A model generated the notes under the pieces. That model saw only the letters and a list, made by a program, of their open reading frames with translations. It ran no database searches and was not told the DNA's origin. A DNA stretch of 8,286 nt from Candidatus Rhabdochlamydia sp. (GTDB lineage Bacteria > Chlamydiota > Chlamydiia > Chlamydiales > Rhabdochlamydiaceae): assembly GCA_030044075.1 (NCBI GenBank), contig JASHWM010000023.1, positions 1 through 8,286 on the forward strand, in the 5' to 3' direction. Positions 6,031 through 8,286 of the stretch are shown here, one piece after another. The position numbers were made by a program, and so were the translations under genes. Numbering within the stretch: position 1 is the first letter of the stretch; the number at the start of each line of letters is the position of its first letter.

Positions 6031-6947
6031 ATCTTCAGCGAGCTCATGAACTGCTGGATCTGCTCCTCGCAAGAGCTATCTTTAGGATGCGCAACGGTCA
6101 ATCTGTAGAGCTTGTTCCCGACAAGGATCAAACGCCCTTCGATCTGCTCTTTGCCATTCAGCGCCTTGTAGTCCAGGACGCGGTATCCGGAATAGACATT
6201 GAACTCCTGGTTCAAGAGATGAAGTCCGGGATGGTTCTCAAGCATGATCTTCAATGTTTCTTTGAGCAAAAGCCTGCTTCCGTAGGCTGTCCACTTGCTT
6301 GGAAGGTCTGTGTAACTGATCGTATAGGAAAGTTCTTTGCTTGGACTGCTCACAAATTCATTGATGCGCAGGGATTGGTTGGTATCTTCGATAGGAACTT
6401 CTGTTGCACTCAACTTCGGTTTTGAAGGAAAATGAATGCTGAACCTACCTTCAGATGAATTGTATTGCACCCAACCTGTCATTAACACGTGCTGCATGAG
6501 CGCAGTTCTGATCTCCATCATGCCGCCCGTTACAGGAAGCGAGCTGATTGAGAAAAAAATGAGGATGGCAGCAATGGCCCTGATTGGCCATTTGAGCGGT
6601 TTGTTCCGCCAAAGAAAATTCTGGTCCTTTCCAAAGAAAGTTTTCCAGGCCGAAGAAAGCGAAGGTTTGCTCCCCTTAACAAAATAGCTTTTGCACGCCG
6701 CCAGGAAAGAGAGCTTTTCTCCTTTGGGGTCTGTAAGTTGCAGCCCAAATAGTGCATGGCCAAGCGTTGTCTTCCATACAGATAGCAGTAAGGCATTGAC
6801 CAGAAAGAAAAAAGGAAGGGCGCATAAAGCCGCAAGAGCGATGCTGTCATCGAGAAAATAGGAGAGGACCCCCTGAAATAAAGCACATAAGGCCGTATAA
6901 TCAAAAAGGCCGGCCAGTAAACGTTTCCAGAATAAATTCTTTAACAT
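6027..6947 (-). CDS. RDD-family membrane protein with a soluble C-terminal domain
   Basis: This 306-residue protein has two parts. The first, about 1-140, is an RDD domain: W7-K-R9-L-L-A-G-L-F-D16 in helix 1, a second hydrophobic segment at about 36-58, T61-L-G-H-A-L-F-G-L69 then T72-D-P-K-G, and a third segment at about 123-140. RDD proteins are membrane proteins of mostly unknown function, some linked to ion transport. The second part, about 158-306, is a soluble mixed alpha/beta domain starting G158-W-V-Q and containing E166-G-R-F-S, F173-P, and Y208-T-I-S-Y-T-D-L-P. It ends in the amphipathic Q298-Q-F-M-S-S-L-K. The style W...EG.FS..FP...YT.SYTDLP occurs in uncharacterised bacterial proteins. 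Its stop overlaps that of tgt tail to tail (TTAG, 6027-6030). A good promoter lies upstream; the Shine-Dalgarno is weak (AGGT, 6955-6958). Confidence 0.87.
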   Translation of the reverse strand: MLKNLFWKRLLAGLFDYTALCALFQGVLSYFLDDSIALAALCALPFFFLVNALLLSVWKTTLGHALFGLQLTDPKGEKLSFLAACKSYFVKGSKPSLSSAWKTFFGKDQNFLWRNKPLKWPIRAIAAILIFFSISSLPVTGGMMEIRTALMQHVLMTGWVQYNSSEGRFSIHFPSKPKLSATEVPIEDTNQSLRINEFVSSPSKELSYTISYTDLPSKWTAYGSRLLLKETLKIMLENHPGLHLLNQEFNVYSGYRVLDYKALNGKEQIEGRLILVGNKLYRLTVAHPKDSSCEEQIQQFMSSLKI

Positions 6948-6982
6948 AATACAAACCTATAATATCAATAAATAATTGCAAA

Positions 6983-7011
6983 ATTATAAACTATCACAAA
7001 CTATAAATCAA
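6983..7011 (-). promoter_or_regulatory. Strong-looking promoter for the RDD gene
   Basis: On the minus strand, TTGATT (7006-7011; 4 of 6 to TTGACA) and a perfect TATAAT (6983-6988) are separated by the ideal 17 nt. Transcription would begin near 6976, about 29 nt before the ATG at 6947. The spacer contains the direct repeat AAACTAT (6988-6994 and 6998-7004). Confidence 0.65.
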
Positions 7012-7068
7012 CCCATAAAATCACCTTATTAAACCTGACTTTACTATCTAAATTATAGTTAGTTATAG
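6991..7068 (+). repeat. AT-rich inverted repeat in the divergent promoter region
   Basis: The arm at 6991-7009 and the reverse complement of 7050-7068 match at 15 of 19 positions, with an uninterrupted AACTATAA core at 6999-7006 against TTATAGTT at 7053-7060. A further copy of the half-site, AGTTATAG, is at 7061-7068. One arm overlaps the -35 and spacer of the minus-strand promoter; the other lies 18 nt before the -35 of the plus-strand promoter. It may be an operator or a chance feature of AT-rich DNA. Confidence 0.45.
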
Positions 7069-7086
7069 CAGCAAAACAAAGACCCG

Positions 7087-7114
7087 TTGACAACCTTTTT
7101 GTAAAAAGATTAAT
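7087..7114 (+). promoter_or_regulatory. Promoter for the acyl-CoA ligase gene
   Basis: A perfect -35 box TTGACA at 7087-7092 is followed after 16 nt by ATTAAT (7109-7114; 4 of 6 to TATAAT). A start site near 7121 would leave a leader of about 20 nt before the ATG at 7142. A weak GGGA Shine-Dalgarno lies at 7131-7134. Confidence 0.55.
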
Positions 7115-7141
7115 TTAAAACTTACAAAATGGGACAAAAAA

Positions 7142-8286
7142 ATGGGCGAAAACGACCTCTCCTTATCGGATCCGTCACAGAATTTTTTTACTCAGGCCCC
7201 CCACCCGCTAGACTCTTTGTTCCAGCCAAAGGCCATCGCCCTGATCGGTGCCAAAGATACCACAGGGAGCGTTGGAAGGACCATCTTCAATAATTTGCAG
7301 TCTTTCCCTGGAAAATTCTACCCCGTGAACCCAAAAAGGGAGGAGATCCTAGGGAAAAAATGCTATCCGGAGCTCTCGGCCATCCCGGATAAGGTCGACC
7401 TTGCGATCATCGTGACGCCAGCTAGCACGGTCCCTTCTTTAGTGGAAGAATGCGTCAAGCAAAAGGTCCCATCTGTCATTATTATCTCCGCAGGCTTTAA
7501 AGAGCTGGGGCCATCCGGGCAAGCACTTGAAAGCCAGATTCAAAAGATCATCAAAAACACAGCGACACGGATCATCGGGCCTAACTGCCTTGGTGTGATG
7601 AACCCCAGTGAAAAGATGAATGCGACGTTTGCTGCAACAGACGCTCTTGAAGGACAGATCGCTTTCATCAGCCAGTCGGGAGCGATGTGCACGGCAGTGC
7701 TCGATTGGAGCTTGCAGCAGAAGATCGGGTTCAGCGCTTTTGTCTCGATCGGCTCAATGCTTGATGTACATTGGGGGGACCTGATCGACTATTTGGGCAA
7801 TGACCCTAATACAAGCAGTATCCTCCTCTATATGGAAACGATAGGAAACGCGAGGGCATTTTTATCTGCAGCGAGAAAGGTCACCCTCTCAAAACCGATC
7901 ATTGTGATCAAAGCAGGCCGCACAGAAGCCGCAGCAAAGGCAGCGGCCTCGCATACCGGCTCACTTGCAGGAAGCGATGAGGTATTTGATGTTGCCATGC
8001 AAAGAGCAGGTGTACTTCGGGTGAACACGATCGAAGAACTGTTCAACATCGCACTTGCCCTTGGAAAACAGCCTTTGACAAAAGGGCCTCATTTGACAAT
8101 TATCACAAATGCGGGAGGTCCGGCAGTCCTTGCAACTGATAACGCCGTATCGCAAGGCGCTCAAATGTCTGAGCTGGACCCAAAAACAATCAGGGAGCTC
8201 GATGCCTTCCTCCCTCCGGCTTGGAGCCATTCCAATCCTGTCGACATCCTTGGCGATGCAAGTCCTGAAAGATATGCACAAACGAT
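7142..8286 (+). CDS. ADP-forming acetate/acyl-CoA ligase family protein (3'-truncated by window edge)
   Basis: The frame is open from ATG 7142 to the window end (381 complete codons). The family interconverts acyl-CoA, ADP and phosphate with acid, CoA and ATP; some members are fused to a GNAT acetyltransferase (Pat). Visible domains are a CoA-binding Rossmann domain (about 24-120: A33-L-I-G36, G42-S-V-G45, Y60-P-V-N-P, I115-S-A-G-F119), and a succinyl-CoA-synthetase-like domain with I145-G-P-N-C-L-G151 and S178-Q-S-G-A. Then come the phosphohistidine motif S270-H271-T-G-S-L-A-G-S, T322-N-A-G-G-P-A and N365-P-V-D-I-L-G-D. The ATP-grasp part would follow outside the window, so acetyltransferase fusion cannot be judged. 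About 22 polar residues precede the first domain. An ATG at 7129 is out of frame. Substrate is not predictable from this part. Confidence 0.92.
   Translation, partial: MGENDLSLSDPSQNFFTQAPHPLDSLFQPKAIALIGAKDTTGSVGRTIFNNLQSFPGKFYPVNPKREEILGKKCYPELSAIPDKVDLAIIVTPASTVPSLVEECVKQKVPSVIIISAGFKELGPSGQALESQIQKIIKNTATRIIGPNCLGVMNPSEKMNATFAATDALEGQIAFISQSGAMCTAVLDWSLQQKIGFSAFVSIGSMLDVHWGDLIDYLGNDPNTSSILLYMETIGNARAFLSAARKVTLSKPIIVIKAGRTEAAAKAAASHTGSLAGSDEVFDVAMQRAGVLRVNTIEELFNIALALGKQPLTKGPHLTIITNAGGPAVLATDNAVSQGAQMSELDPKTIRELDAFLPPAWSHSNPVDILGDASPERYAQT

Noticed and set aside
7129..7141. Earlier ATG at 7129 as the ligase start
   Set aside because: It is 13 nt upstream of 7142 and therefore out of frame with the ligase.
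7828..8281. Minus-strand open frames opposite the acyl-CoA ligase
   Set aside because: They lie over the conserved ligase motifs (including S-H-T-G and the N-P-V-D region), which show the plus-strand frame is real.

Overview
The window looks like chromosomal DNA from a member of the Chlamydiae, most likely an environmental (Parachlamydiales/Simkania-like) lineage rather than a Chlamydia species. The evidence is indirect. There is a short protein with the paired C-terminal membrane segments typical of inclusion-membrane (Inc) proteins. A YhhQ-type transporter is coupled to a tRNA-guanine transglycosylase with queuine-type pocket residues. The nucleoside diphosphate kinase core resembles the chlamydial protein as I remember it. 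Genes are tightly packed and GC content is moderate. No tRNA, rRNA, CRISPR, IS element or phage gene was seen.

Layout. (1) 3-2216, plus strand: three tandem, translationally coupled paralogues, the first cut by the window edge. They have no name I can give, but their shared motifs follow the order of a protein-kinase-like fold (Gly-containing loop, VIK/IIK lysine, ETG helix, DxDP(x4)NF loop, DVG/DLG). The two complete copies carry an N-terminal membrane or signal segment. (2) 2292-3014, plus: a lone Inc-like protein with its own promoter, strong ribosome-binding site and intrinsic terminator. (3) 3049-4166, minus: ndk followed by a MarC-family membrane protein, overlapping by 4 nt. The ndk product carries an apparently obligatory signal peptide. 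(4) 4244-6030, plus: yhhQ-family transporter and tgt, overlapping by 4 nt, which I read as a queuine salvage pair. (5) 6027-6947, minus: an RDD-family membrane protein with a soluble C-terminal domain, overlapping tgt tail to tail by 4 nt. (6) 6948-7141: an AT-rich divergent promoter region with an inverted repeat. (7) 7142 to the window end, plus: the N-terminal part of an ADP-forming acetate/acyl-CoA ligase.

Functional picture. Several genes fit life inside a host cell: uptake and use of the host's queuine, a nucleotide-handling enzyme that may be exported, an Inc-like candidate effector and a lineage-specific paralogue family. The most interesting items are the kinase-like tandem family, the leader-bearing Ndk, and the queuine pair with altered Tgt pocket residues. 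No interval longer than about 195 bases lacks a gene.
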